Source of the DNA: Ectothiorhodospira mobilis
GTDB taxonomy: Bacteria; Pseudomonadota; Gammaproteobacteria; Ectothiorhodospirales; Ectothiorhodospiraceae
DNA length: 64,000 nt
Direction of reading: 5' to 3'
Assembly (NCBI RefSeq): GCF_016584115.1
Contig: NZ_NRSK01000016.1
Coordinates: forward strand, 1-64,000
Numbering within the stretch: the stretch's first letter is position 1; each line of letters begins with the position of its first letter. The notes below the pieces were generated by a model, which worked only from the letters and a program-made list of their open reading frames with translations, was not told where the DNA came from and made no database searches. The translations under genes and the position numbers were made by a program. Below are positions 39,396-47,767 of the stretch, piece after piece.

Positions 39396-40685
39396 ATGAG
39401 TCCGGATCATCCCACGTCATCGCCCCCTTCGCCCCCGGGATTGCCCCTGCCCAGGTTGCTGGAGGCCGCCGTGGAGCAGTCCTTCAACGCCGTGGTGATC
39501 ACCACGGCGGACCTGGAGCCGCCGGGGCCGCGCATCGTCTATGTCAACCCCGCCTTCGTGCGCATGACGGGCTATCCCGCCGAGGAGCTGTACGGCCGCA
39601 ATCCGCGCCTCCTGCAGGGGCCCCGTACCCAGCCCGAGACCATCCAGCGGTTGCGCGAATGCCTGCGGGAGGGGCGCTATTTCCAGGGCAGCACCGTGAA
39701 TTACCGCAAGGATGGCACCTCCTACTACGTGGAGTGGAACATCTCCCCGGTGCGCGATGAGAACGGGCAGGTGGCCTATTTTGTCTCGGTGCAGCGGGAC
39801 ATCTCCGAGCAGGTGGCGGCCGAGGACCGCTACGATCTCATGGCCTCGGCCCTGGAGGTGAACTCCGATCAGGTGGTGATGACCGACCGGGAGGGGCGGA
39901 TCGTCTATGTCAATGCCGCCTTCGAGGAGCGCACGGGGTATCGCCGTGAGGAGGTGCTGGGGGAGAACCCCCGCCTGCTCCAGTCCGGCCACCACGACCA
40001 AGAGTTCTACCGCGAGCTCTGGTCCACCGTGAAGGGGGGAGCCCCCTTTCGTGCCACCTTCGTCAACCGCGCCAGGGACGGCACCCTGTTCCACCTGGAG
40101 CAGACCATCACACCGGTGCGCAACCGCCTGAAGGAGATCACCCACTTTCTGAGCATCGGCAAGGACATCAGCGAGCGGGTGCACATGGAGCAGGCCCTGC
40201 GCCGCATGGCCACCATGGACCTGCTCACCGGCCTGCCCAACCGCAGCTTCGGCGAGCAGATCCTGGAGCGGGAATGGAACCGGGCCTGCCGCTATGGTGA
40301 GATCTTCAGCGTCATCATGGCGGATATCGATCACTTCAAGGCCATCAACGATCATTATGGCCATGGAGTGGGGGATCAGATCCTCACCCGGGTGGGTCAG
40401 CAGCTGCGCAAACTCACCCGGGATTCGGATTTCGCCATCCGCTGGGGCGGCGAGGAGTTCCTTATCCTGGTGCCCAAGGCCGACGCCAAGGCCGCCTGCG
40501 GGCTGGCCGAACGCATCCGCGCGGGGGTGGCCGGCGAGACCCATGACCCGGTGGGGCGGATTACACTGAGTCTGGGGGTGGCCGGTTACCGGGGGGGGGA
40601 TTCCCGCAAGCGCCTGCTGCGGCGGGCGGACGACGCCCTCTACCGGGCCAAGGAGAACGGCCGCAACCGCATCGAATGTGCCTGA
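39396..40685 (+). CDS. PAS-PAS-GGDEF diguanylate cyclase
   Basis: A 429-aa soluble c-di-GMP synthase. PAS1 (residues ~20-140) is LOV-like: it has GRNPRLLQ at 67-74, where photoactive LOV domains have GxNCRFLQ, plus NYRKDGTSYYVEWNISPVRD. PAS2 follows (about 150-265; GENPRLLQSGHHDQ). The cyclase domain starts at MDLLTGLPNR, has its active site GGEEF at 351-355, and carries the product-inhibition site RDSD at 342-345, five residues before GGEEF. All catalytic features are intact, so it should be active and feedback-inhibited. It stands alone, without a linked kinase. Confidence 0.95.
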   Translation: MSPDHPTSSPPSPPGLPLPRLLEAAVEQSFNAVVITTADLEPPGPRIVYVNPAFVRMTGYPAEELYGRNPRLLQGPRTQPETIQRLRECLREGRYFQGSTVNYRKDGTSYYVEWNISPVRDENGQVAYFVSVQRDISEQVAAEDRYDLMASALEVNSDQVVMTDREGRIVYVNAAFEERTGYRREEVLGENPRLLQSGHHDQEFYRELWSTVKGGAPFRATFVNRARDGTLFHLEQTITPVRNRLKEITHFLSIGKDISERVHMEQALRRMATMDLLTGLPNRSFGEQILEREWNRACRYGEIFSVIMADIDHFKAINDHYGHGVGDQILTRVGQQLRKLTRDSDFAIRWGGEEFLILVPKADAKAACGLAERIRAGVAGETHDPVGRITLSLGVAGYRGGDSRKRLLRRADDALYRAKENGRNRIECA

Positions 40686-40819
40686 TAACGGTCCGGTTTC
40701 CCGCCGCCCCGCTTCCCCGTTAGACTCCGGGGCCAGTCACCGCCGGAGCGCGCCGTAACGGGCAACCCGGGCGCACCGGCGCATCATCCGATCCATTGCG
40801 CATAGTAAGGAGGCCATCC

Positions 40820-41299
40820 ATGGGGTTTGCACTGTCCGACATGCAGGTGAAGAGCACGGCCTTCGCCGACGGCGGGGCCATCCCCGCGCGCCACAGCGGC
40901 GAGGGGGAGGATGTCTCCCCGGCCCTGGCCTGGTCCGGGGCCCCGGCGGGCACCCGCAGCTTCGCCGTGATCTGCCATGATCCCGATGCCCCGCTGGTCT
41001 CCCCCCGGGGGACCTACGGGTTCGTGCACTGGGTGCTCTACAACATCCCTGCCACGGTGCAGGAACTCCCGGAAGGGGTGCAGGACTACACCGCCGGGGG
41101 CACCGATTTTGGCCGCACCGGCTACGGCGGCCCCATGCCCCCCCAGGGCCATGGCACCCACCGTTACTACTTCTGGGTGCTGGCCCTGGAGCGGGAGCCG
41201 GACCTGCCCGAGGGTCTGGGACTGTGGGAACTGCTGGCGCAGGTGGAGCCCGCCATCCTGGGCATGAACCGCCTCACGGGGCTCTATCGCCGGGACTGA
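40820..41299 (+). CDS. YbhB/YbcL family (PEBP-like) protein
   Basis: 159 aa from ATG 40820, behind AAGGAGG. It has the phosphatidylethanolamine-binding-protein fold signatures: GEGEDVSPALAWSGAPAGTR, then CHDPDAPLVSPRGTYGFVHW (the DPDxP motif), GRTGYGGPMPPQGHGTHRYY and a C-terminal helix. There is no signal peptide. The role of bacterial members is unclear. The gene ends in front of a bidirectional terminator. Confidence 0.93.
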   Translation: MGFALSDMQVKSTAFADGGAIPARHSGEGEDVSPALAWSGAPAGTRSFAVICHDPDAPLVSPRGTYGFVHWVLYNIPATVQELPEGVQDYTAGGTDFGRTGYGGPMPPQGHGTHRYYFWVLALEREPDLPEGLGLWELLAQVEPAILGMNRLTGLYRRD

Positions 41300-41332
41300 G
41301 GCCGTCCCCGCGGTTTCCACGACCGGATAGGC

Positions 41333-41369
41333 AAAAGGGCCGTCCCGGGAGACCGGGGCGGCCCTTTTT
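41333..41369. terminator. Bidirectional terminator between the ybhB-like and DsrE-like genes
   Basis: AAAAGGGCCG pairs with CGGCCCTTTT around a C/G-rich inner stem, with a T5 run on the plus strand and an A4 run giving T4 on the minus strand. It serves both convergent genes. Confidence 0.9.
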
Positions 41370-41393
41370 GGAGATCGAACGCGTCGGGCGCTG

Positions 41394-41831
41394 TCAGAAG
41401 CTCAAAAAGCGCACGTCGTCATTGATCATGTACTCGCCCATCTCCTGGGGCGTGGCGGCACCCACGCCGTCGATGAGATCGTCCCGGGTGAAGTCGCTGT
41501 TGGGCAGGAACAGGGCGCAGACATCCACCTGGGCGCCGCCCTTCATCACCTTCTGCAGGATCTGCTGGGCGTTGGCGTCGGGGCCCTTGAAGGTGGGGCC
41601 TTCAAACGCGGTGGTGCCCATCTCTCCGGCCTGGTCGCAGAGCAGGATGCGCACGTCGGCGCCGCGCTGCACCAGCTGGCCGGTGAGGATCATGGCCATG
41701 GCCTGGGTCTGGGCGTCGCCCGTGGTCACCGTCACCAGCACCTTGTTGTCGTCCTTCGCCTGGGCCAGGGGCATCAGGCCCAGGGCCACGAGGGCGGTGA
41801 TGGCGATGAGACCGTTCTTGAAGCGTTGCAT
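41394..41831 (-). CDS. Exported DsrE/DsrF-like protein
   Basis: 145 aa from ATG 41831, placed behind CAGGAGA. A clear Sec signal peptide (MQRFKNGLIAITALVALGLM, cleavage after AQA) precedes a DsrE-like fold: KVLVTVTTGDAQTQAMAMIL, then the segment with RILLCDQAG (first Cys) and the later VDVCALFLPN (second Cys). Most DsrE proteins are cytoplasmic sulfur carriers; here a periplasmic form with two Cys residues is predicted. No sulfur-oxidation genes are adjacent. Confidence 0.82.
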   Translation of the reverse strand: MQRFKNGLIAITALVALGLMPLAQAKDDNKVLVTVTTGDAQTQAMAMILTGQLVQRGADVRILLCDQAGEMGTTAFEGPTFKGPDANAQQILQKVMKGGAQVDVCALFLPNSDFTRDDLIDGVGAATPQEMGEYMINDDVRFLSF

Positions 41832-41995
41832 GGTTCGGTGTCTCCTGATCGTGGAAAGAAACATCACCATATCACCAAGTGCTGATGTATGTCTTGTGGT
41901 CCGTACCGGCACGATCCCGTTGGCCGGACCGGTTTGGATGCACCGCAGGAGTCTGGGAGAATCGGGGCCACACCGTCGCCTTGAGACCGCCTGCC

Positions 41996-42196
41996 ATGTT
42001 CAAGTTCCTGACGCTGCTGCTGATCCTGCTCTTCGCCTGGTGGCGTTTCCGGCGCTGGTGGCGGCTGCGCCTGGCCCGGGCCCGGGGCGAGCCGCCGCCG
42101 CCCGAGGCCGGGGTGCGGCCCATCACCCTCCTGAGCCTGGCCCTTTTGGGGGGCTACGGCGGCTTCCTGCTCTGGCATCTCTTTGCCCGGGGCTGA
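41996..42196 (+). CDS. Small membrane protein (66 aa)
   Basis: ATG 41996 opens a 66-aa protein with two TM segments: MFKFLTLLLILLFAWW and ITLLSLALLGGYGGFLLWHL. They flank a basic, Pro/Glu loop (RRWWRLRLARARGEPPPPEA). It fits exactly between the divergent DsrE-like gene and the convergent GTPase gene. It has no strong ribosome site and no recognised family. Confidence 0.55.
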   Translation: MFKFLTLLLILLFAWWRFRRWWRLRLARARGEPPPPEAGVRPITLLSLALLGGYGGFLLWHLFARG

Positions 42197-42211
42197 GGGC
42201 CGCCTTCGCCT

Positions 42212-43771
42212 TCAGCCTTCCCGGTGTCCGCCGCGATGGCGCCCGATCCAGCGCCGGGCGGCCCCGGCCCCGGCACGGGCGGTCTGGTCCAGCACCTGCC
42301 GCCAGGGGCCCCGGGCCCCCTGCTGCATCACCCGCAGGGCGCGGCAGCGCCGGGCCTGGTCCCCATGGGCCGCCAGCAGGGCGAGGATGCGTTCCACATG
42401 GAAGACCGTATGCGCATGATCCAGGCGCGCCGCCACCAGGCGCTCCAGGGGGATCTCCAGGTCCGCGGCCACGGCCTCCATGGCCTGGCGCATGGCCCGT
42501 TCCTTGGGCCGCCGGGGGGCGTCGGTATCATAGGGCGGGTCCCATTCCCGCACCGGCGACAGGCGGTCCACATGGCTCACCACCCCCAGCAGCGGCGGGG
42601 CGGGGCGGGTGGTCTCCTGGTGCCAGTGCTGGCGCAGGGCCTGCAGGGCGCGGCGGTCCAAGGCCCGGTCGGCGCGGTGGGCGGCGCTCACCCAGAGGAT
42701 GCCGTCGGCCTGGTCGGCCTGGTCCACCAGGGTGGCGATCCCTTCACTGCCTTCCAGGGCGGGGGTGTCGATGAGCACGGCCCCGGGCAGATCCGCCGTC
42801 TCCAGGGTGTGCCCCGCGGGCAGGCGGGTGGCCGGCAGCACGTCCACCCCGGCCACCGTGCGTCCGGTGAGGGCGTTGATGAGGCTGGACTTGCCCGCCT
42901 GGCCCGCTCCCGCCACCAGGATGCGCACCGGCCCCGGGGGCACGTCCACCGGCACCCCCGGCCCCGCGGCCCGCTCCAGGGCGGCCTCGTCCAGGGCCCC
43001 GGCCTGGGCCTGCAGCCGTCCGGAGTAGAGCTCGATGGCGGCCCGGCCCACTTCCTCCACCCAGATGCGGCCCCCGCGGCGGCGCAGCTCGTCCCCGGCC
43101 TCGTCCAGCAGGTTGGAGAACAGGCGCTCCCGGGTCTCCGCCAGCACCGCCCCCATGGGGTTCACCAGGCGGGCGGCGCGGTACACCCAGGCCGCCCCGC
43201 GGAACCACTTCAGCCCCGTGCGGGCCGCCGGCTGGAACTCCCATAGCCGCACCAGACGGCTCACCCGGATCAGGTGGGCGCCGGGCACCCGGTCCAGCAG
43301 CACCCGGCGCAGGCGCACGCTCACCCGCTCGGTGACCAGCAGGGCCTCGGGCAGGGTGAAGCGCCACACCGGATGGCGTTCCTCCGGATGGTAGTGGGCG
43401 GCCACCGTGGCGATGGTGCGCCGGGCCACCGCCAGCAGATCCCGGTAGCGGGTGACGATGGCCGGGTCCACCTCCGCGGCCAGGGCCTGCACCGCGGCCC
43501 AGGCGGCCAGGTCCCGCTGCGACCAGTCCGCATCCGGCGGCGAGACCGCCCCTTCCGGGACATCGTCCGGCTCCGCGGGGGAGGGCGGCCCCTGCAGCCA
43601 TCGGGACAGGCCGTAGCCCACCAGGCCCAGGACCGCGCCGGCCCCCAGCCAGTACAGCAGCCAGCCCTGCTGCCAGAGCCAGAGGGCCCCCAGGGGCATG
43701 AGCACCAGCAGGGGCAGCAGCAGCACGGCCGCGGTGGCCAGCAGCGTCCACAGGCGGGTTCCGTCCCTCAT
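42212..43771 (-). CDS. Membrane-anchored dynamin/Era-like GTPase (second of pair)
   Basis: 519 aa. Two N-terminal TM segments (residues ~8-28 and 36-55: LLATAAVLLLPLLVLMPLGA; LLYWLGAGAVLGLVGYGL) are followed by a helical region. Then comes a GTPase domain with P-loop VAGAGQAGKSSLINALTG (about residues 288-305), a switch DTPALEGSEG and a NKxD-like SHVD. The C-terminal part is helical. Its ATG overlaps the stop of the preceding GTPase gene (ATGA), so the two are translated together. Related pairs are annotated as YcjX/YcjF-like or 'GTPase domain' proteins. Function unknown. Confidence 0.8.
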   Translation of the reverse strand: MRDGTRLWTLLATAAVLLLPLLVLMPLGALWLWQQGWLLYWLGAGAVLGLVGYGLSRWLQGPPSPAEPDDVPEGAVSPPDADWSQRDLAAWAAVQALAAEVDPAIVTRYRDLLAVARRTIATVAAHYHPEERHPVWRFTLPEALLVTERVSVRLRRVLLDRVPGAHLIRVSRLVRLWEFQPAARTGLKWFRGAAWVYRAARLVNPMGAVLAETRERLFSNLLDEAGDELRRRGGRIWVEEVGRAAIELYSGRLQAQAGALDEAALERAAGPGVPVDVPPGPVRILVAGAGQAGKSSLINALTGRTVAGVDVLPATRLPAGHTLETADLPGAVLIDTPALEGSEGIATLVDQADQADGILWVSAAHRADRALDRRALQALRQHWHQETTRPAPPLLGVVSHVDRLSPVREWDPPYDTDAPRRPKERAMRQAMEAVAADLEIPLERLVAARLDHAHTVFHVERILALLAAHGDQARRCRALRVMQQGARGPWRQVLDQTARAGAGAARRWIGRHRGGHREG

Positions 43772-44985
43772 GCGCTCCGATCCCCCGGCCTCGCTGCACC
43801 GGGGCCGGCTCCCCGCCGCCGGAACAGGTCATGGGCCTCCCGCAGCGCCCCGCGGTAGGCCGCCCGCACCCCCTGGGGGTCCTCCATGCCCCGGCGGCGG
43901 GTCTCCAGGTAGTACGAGGCGGCCCGGCCCAGGGCGTAGGTCACCGAGGCACTGGCCACCCCGGCGGCGGTGGCCCCCACCACCTGGCCATAGCCGGGCA
44001 CCAGCTTGCCCACCTGCCGCGCCGCGAAGCCGGCACCGATGCCCAGCAGGGTGCCCGTCCCCAGGGAGGCGGCGAAGGTCCGCAGGGCGGACCGGTCCCA
44101 GGGGACGGCGTGAAAGGTGGCGATGGTGTGCAGCATGCGCCCCTGCACCGTGGGCACGGCCACCGTGCCCACCATGGGGAACACGTCGGCGGCCCCGGCG
44201 GCGAGGGCATAGCCCAGGATATGCGGCCGCAGCCGGGCCGCCCGTCCCGCCCGTGCCTCCCCGGCCAGGTCCCGGATCCACCCCGCCCGACCGTCGGCAC
44301 AGCCGGCGTCCAGGGCGTCCAGCAGGCCCTCCAGGCCGTATCCCGGATCGCTGAACCCCTCCTCCGGCGGGGTGAGATCCACCGCCGCCACATGCACCGG
44401 GCCGTCCCCCGGCAGTGCACGGAAGGCCCGGGCCTGCACCTCCAGGGCCCGGCGCAGGTCCGCCAGGTCCGGGTCCCCGGCCAGGGCGGCGGTATCGGGG
44501 TGGTCACGGCCGTCCGGGTAGCCGTCGTGCAGCCGGGTCTGCACCAGCACCACGGGCCAGTGGGGATGGCGCCGGCGCACCGCCCGCAGCACCTCCAGCA
44601 CGGCCTCCTGGTGCGGATCCATGGCCTGGGCCACGGCCACCACCGCATGGGCCCGGCCCTCCAGCAGCGCCAGGTCCCCGGCGGGATCGTAGTCCGTCTC
44701 CTCCAGCCCGCGGGTGTCGAGAAAACGCACCACCGGCGCCTCCGGCGGGAACTCGTGGAGGCGCGATGCCCGCGTGCAGGGGGTGAAGGCATTGCCGATG
44801 GCGATGTCCGCATCCCCCGTGACGGCGCGCACGATGGAACTCTTGCCCGACTGCACCTTGCCCAGCAGCCACAGCACCGGGGCCTCGGCCCGGGCCTGTT
44901 CCCGGATGCGCTCATCCAGCTCCGGCGCGGGGGCCGCACCGGTCACGGCGTCCAGCAGGCGTCGCCAGGATGGGGTGGGGGGCAA
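43768..44985 (-). CDS. Membrane-associated GTPase (first of pair, TTG start)
   Basis: 405 aa from a TTG at 44985; GGAGG lies 4 bp before it and no ATG or GTG fits, although the frame stays open to 45339. Order: P-loop WLLGKVQSGKSSIVRAVTGD (about residues 36-55), switch RFLDTRGLEETDYD, a QTR-type base-recognition segment, and then a C-terminal hydrophobic domain. That domain (ILGYALAAGAADVFPMVGTV, GTGTLLGIGAGFAARQVGKL, VVGATAAGVASASVTYALG) resembles DUF697/YcjF-type membrane domains. The stop overlaps the start of the next GTPase gene. Function unknown. Confidence 0.8.
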   Translation of the reverse strand: MPPTPSWRRLLDAVTGAAPAPELDERIREQARAEAPVLWLLGKVQSGKSSIVRAVTGDADIAIGNAFTPCTRASRLHEFPPEAPVVRFLDTRGLEETDYDPAGDLALLEGRAHAVVAVAQAMDPHQEAVLEVLRAVRRRHPHWPVVLVQTRLHDGYPDGRDHPDTAALAGDPDLADLRRALEVQARAFRALPGDGPVHVAAVDLTPPEEGFSDPGYGLEGLLDALDAGCADGRAGWIRDLAGEARAGRAARLRPHILGYALAAGAADVFPMVGTVAVPTVQGRMLHTIATFHAVPWDRSALRTFAASLGTGTLLGIGAGFAARQVGKLVPGYGQVVGATAAGVASASVTYALGRAASYYLETRRRGMEDPQGVRAAYRGALREAHDLFRRRGAGPGAARPGDRSA

Positions 44986-45160
44986 GGGGCCTCCGTGGGG
45001 GAAGGGGTTGGGATTCGTACAGGTACGCGGATCAAACCCTATCTTTGCAGAGGCCGGCGCCAGGTATCCAGCGGTGATGCGGCATCTTGCCTTCGATACC
45101 GCTTTTCGGGTACAGCCTGGGATGGATTCCGTTGAAAGCCCCAGGACCAGGAGACCCCCC

Positions 45161-46510
45161 ATGCCCGAGCATCCCGGTAACCGTATCTTGGAGCGCCGCA
45201 TGACGCGGCGTGACTTCCTCTGGCTGATGTCCGCCGCCTCCGCCGGGGTGGTGGTGCCGGCGCTCCACGGCTGCGCCACCGACCCGGTCACCGGGGAGCA
45301 GCGGCTCATGCTCATGTCCGAGGCCCAGGAGATCGCCATCGACCGGCAGCAGGCGCCGCACCAGTTCTCCAGCGACTACGGGGTGCTGCGGGATGCCAGC
45401 GTCACCGCCTACGTGAAGGAGGTGGGCATGGGCGTGGCGCGGGTGTCGCACCGGCCGGACATGCCCTATGACCATCATGTGGTGAACGCGAACTACATCA
45501 ATGCCTATACCTTCCCCGCCGGCAGCATGGCCTGCACCCGGGGGATCATGGTGGAGCTGGAGGACGAGGCGGAGCTGGCGGCCCTGCTGGGGCACGAGAC
45601 GGGGCATGTGAACGCGCGCCATGCGGGGCGCCGCTATACCAAGGGGGTGCTGGCCTCCCTGGCCCTGGGGGGGCTGGGCATCGCGGCGGCACAGTCGGAG
45701 CAGCTCTCGGGGTACAGCAATCTCATCTATGCGGTGAGCGCCGTGGGGGCCACGGCCCTGCTGGCCCACTACAGCCGCGAGAACGAGCGCGAGGCGGACG
45801 CCCTGGGGCTGGAGTACATGGTGAAGGCGGGGCACAACCCCGAGGGGATGGTGGGGCTGATGGACCATTTGCGGGCCATGTCCGACCATGAGCCCAACGC
45901 CATCGAGACCATGTTCTCCACCCACCCCATGAGCCAGGAGCGCTATGACACGGCGCGGCGGGAGGCCCGGCAACGCTATGGCGCCGCCCGGGACCGGGCC
46001 ACGCGCCGCGAGCGCTACATGGACCATACCGCCAGCCTGCGCCGCCTCAAGCCGGTGATCGAGACGGAGCGGGAAGGGGAGGCCCTGATGGCCAAGGAAC
46101 GCCCCGCCGAAGCGGCGGAACGCTTCGGCGGGGCCCTCAAGCGCGAGCCCCAGGACTACCCCGGCCTGGTGCTCATGGCCAAGGCCCAGTCGGCCCAGGG
46201 GCGGCACCGGGAGGCGCAGCGCTATCTGGAGGCCGCCCGCGAGGCCTATCCCGGGGAGGGCCAGGCCATCCACCTGAGCGGGGTGAACCAGCTGGCCCTG
46301 GACCGTCCGGAGGCGGCCCTGGCGCAGTTCCGGCGCTACGAGCAACTGCTGCCCGGCAATCCCAACACCGTCTTCCTGCAGGGGGTGGCTTATGAGGGCA
46401 TGCAGGACCGGCGCAGGGCGGCGGTGCACTACCAGCGCTATCTGGAGCAGGTGGGCACGGCGACGCCCCAGGGCCGGTTTGCCCTGCAGCGGTTGCAGCA
46501 ATGGCAATAG
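45161..46510 (+). CDS. M48-family metalloprotease with TPR repeats (BepA-like)
   Basis: 449 aa from ATG 45161, behind AGGAGACC. The N-terminus holds a Tat-like RRDFLWL followed by a hydrophobic core and a lipobox-like ALHGC. The zinc protease motif is HETGH at 145-149, with the third ligand region in ENEREADALGLEYM. The C-terminal 130 residues are TPR-like helices (AAERFGGALKREPQDYPGLV; PEAALAQFRRYEQLLPGNPN). This architecture matches periplasmic BepA/YfgC-type proteases acting in outer-membrane quality control. Confidence 0.9.
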   Translation: MPEHPGNRILERRMTRRDFLWLMSAASAGVVVPALHGCATDPVTGEQRLMLMSEAQEIAIDRQQAPHQFSSDYGVLRDASVTAYVKEVGMGVARVSHRPDMPYDHHVVNANYINAYTFPAGSMACTRGIMVELEDEAELAALLGHETGHVNARHAGRRYTKGVLASLALGGLGIAAAQSEQLSGYSNLIYAVSAVGATALLAHYSRENEREADALGLEYMVKAGHNPEGMVGLMDHLRAMSDHEPNAIETMFSTHPMSQERYDTARREARQRYGAARDRATRRERYMDHTASLRRLKPVIETEREGEALMAKERPAEAAERFGGALKREPQDYPGLVLMAKAQSAQGRHREAQRYLEAAREAYPGEGQAIHLSGVNQLALDRPEAALAQFRRYEQLLPGNPNTVFLQGVAYEGMQDRRRAAVHYQRYLEQVGTATPQGRFALQRLQQWQ

Positions 46511-46610
46511 CTCCGTCGTCGTGGCCTGGGCGGGTGCGGGCGGGTACACTGTCGGGCCCTTTGCAGCCCGAATGCATCATCCGCAGCACATCCTCAAGGA
46601 GACCGAGCCC

Positions 46611-47330
46611 GTGCCTTCCTATCTCGATGAATTCCACAGTCAGGATCACGGCGGCGTGCGCGTGTCGCGCCGTCAGGCCAGCCGCTTCGCCAAGGAGGTG
46701 GCGGGGGATTTCAACCCCATCCACGACGAGGACGCCAAGCGCTTCTGTGTGCCGGGGGACCTGCTGTTCTGCCTGGTGCTGGCCCACTACGGTGTCAGCC
46801 GCCGCATGGCCTTCACCTTCCAGAACATGGTGGGGGAGGACGTGGCGCTTTGCTTCCCGGAGACGGAGGCGCCGCATCTGGCCATCGCCGATGCCGCCGG
46901 CAAGGTGTACCTGGAGGTGGAGCGGGAAGGGGAGACCTCCCGGGATGCCGCCCTGGTGGGACAGCTGACCCGGGACTACGCCGCCTTCTCCGGGCAGAAC
47001 TTCCCCCATGTGCTGGTGCCGCTGATGAAGTCCCAGGGGGTGATGGTGAACCCGCAGCGGCCCCTGGTGTTCTACAACAGCATGGCCTTCGAGTTCGGCC
47101 AATGGCCCGTGGCCGGGGCGCCGCAGCTGGTCTTCTCCGGGGCCGATCTTCGCGTCAACGGCAAGCGCGGGGACGTGGACCTGAACTTCGATCTGGTCCT
47201 GGATGACCGGGTGGTGGGCCGCGGCTGCAAGAAGCTGGTGCTCTCCGGCCTGCGGCCCTTCGAGCAGGAGGTGATGGATGCGCTGGTGCAACAGTACGAT
47301 GGCTGGAAGGCGGCCTACCAGGCGGCCTGA
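46611..47330 (+). CDS. DUF3581 family protein
   Basis: 239 aa from GTG 46611, which sits behind AAGGAG; an ATG at 46572 in the same frame would place that site inside the gene. The conserved opening VSRRQASRFAKEVAGDFNPI, then HDEDAKRFCVPGDLLFCLVL, is shared with the DUF3581 group and looks like the hot-dog/MaoC dehydratase pattern (FNPIHDEDAKR). No function is established. It is followed 32 bp later by the channel-associated membrane gene. Confidence 0.85.
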   Translation: MPSYLDEFHSQDHGGVRVSRRQASRFAKEVAGDFNPIHDEDAKRFCVPGDLLFCLVLAHYGVSRRMAFTFQNMVGEDVALCFPETEAPHLAIADAAGKVYLEVEREGETSRDAALVGQLTRDYAAFSGQNFPHVLVPLMKSQGVMVNPQRPLVFYNSMAFEFGQWPVAGAPQLVFSGADLRVNGKRGDVDLNFDLVLDDRVVGRGCKKLVLSGLRPFEQEVMDALVQQYDGWKAAYQAA

Positions 47331-47362
47331 CGGCGGCCGAAGGACTGCGGGAGGGCAGGGGT

Positions 47363-47746
47363 ATGAGTCTTGAGAAGGTGGTCTTCGGTTTCTTCATCAT
47401 TCTGGCCCTGACCCTGAACTTCGGCTTCGTGCTGGGTCAGTTCTACTACCCGGAACACCACAACACCTACGAGCTGCTGGCGGTGATCCTGGTGAACCTG
47501 GTGGCCACCGTGCTCAAGTTCGGGGACCGCACCCAGACCGGGGCCCTGCTTCTGGCCAGTTCCCTGGTGGCGGACCTGCAGTTGCTGACGGCGGCGGTGG
47601 TCTGGGGCTACGCCGCCCAGGTGCATGCCCAGGGGGTGGACATGACCATGATGGCCACCATCGTCTCCCTGGCCGCCGGCGCCCTGCTGGCCAATGTGGT
47701 CTCGGCCGTGCTGGTGATCATCGACACCGTCAACCTGCGGCGCTGA
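47363..47746 (+). CDS. DUF6394-type membrane protein paired with a K+ channel
   Basis: 127 aa with four TM segments: VVFGFFIILALTLNFGFVLG, YELLAVILVNLVATVLKFG, ALLLASSLVADLQLLTAAVV and IVSLAAGALLANVVSAVLVI. The gene ends 21 bp before the channel gene on the same strand, and the two are probably a unit. I believe this matches DUF6394, found beside TrkA-N channels in gammaproteobacteria. A role as accessory subunit is inferred. Confidence 0.75.
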   Translation: MSLEKVVFGFFIILALTLNFGFVLGQFYYPEHHNTYELLAVILVNLVATVLKFGDRTQTGALLLASSLVADLQLLTAAVVWGYAAQVHAQGVDMTMMATIVSLAAGALLANVVSAVLVIIDTVNLRR

Positions 47747-47767
47747 GGGCCGCGGCGGGCCCGCCCC

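Noticed and set aside
42212-44985. Phage-defence island built on the GTPase pair
   Set aside because: No nuclease, toxin, reverse transcriptase or other effector is linked, and the surroundings are housekeeping genes, so a defence role cannot be supported.
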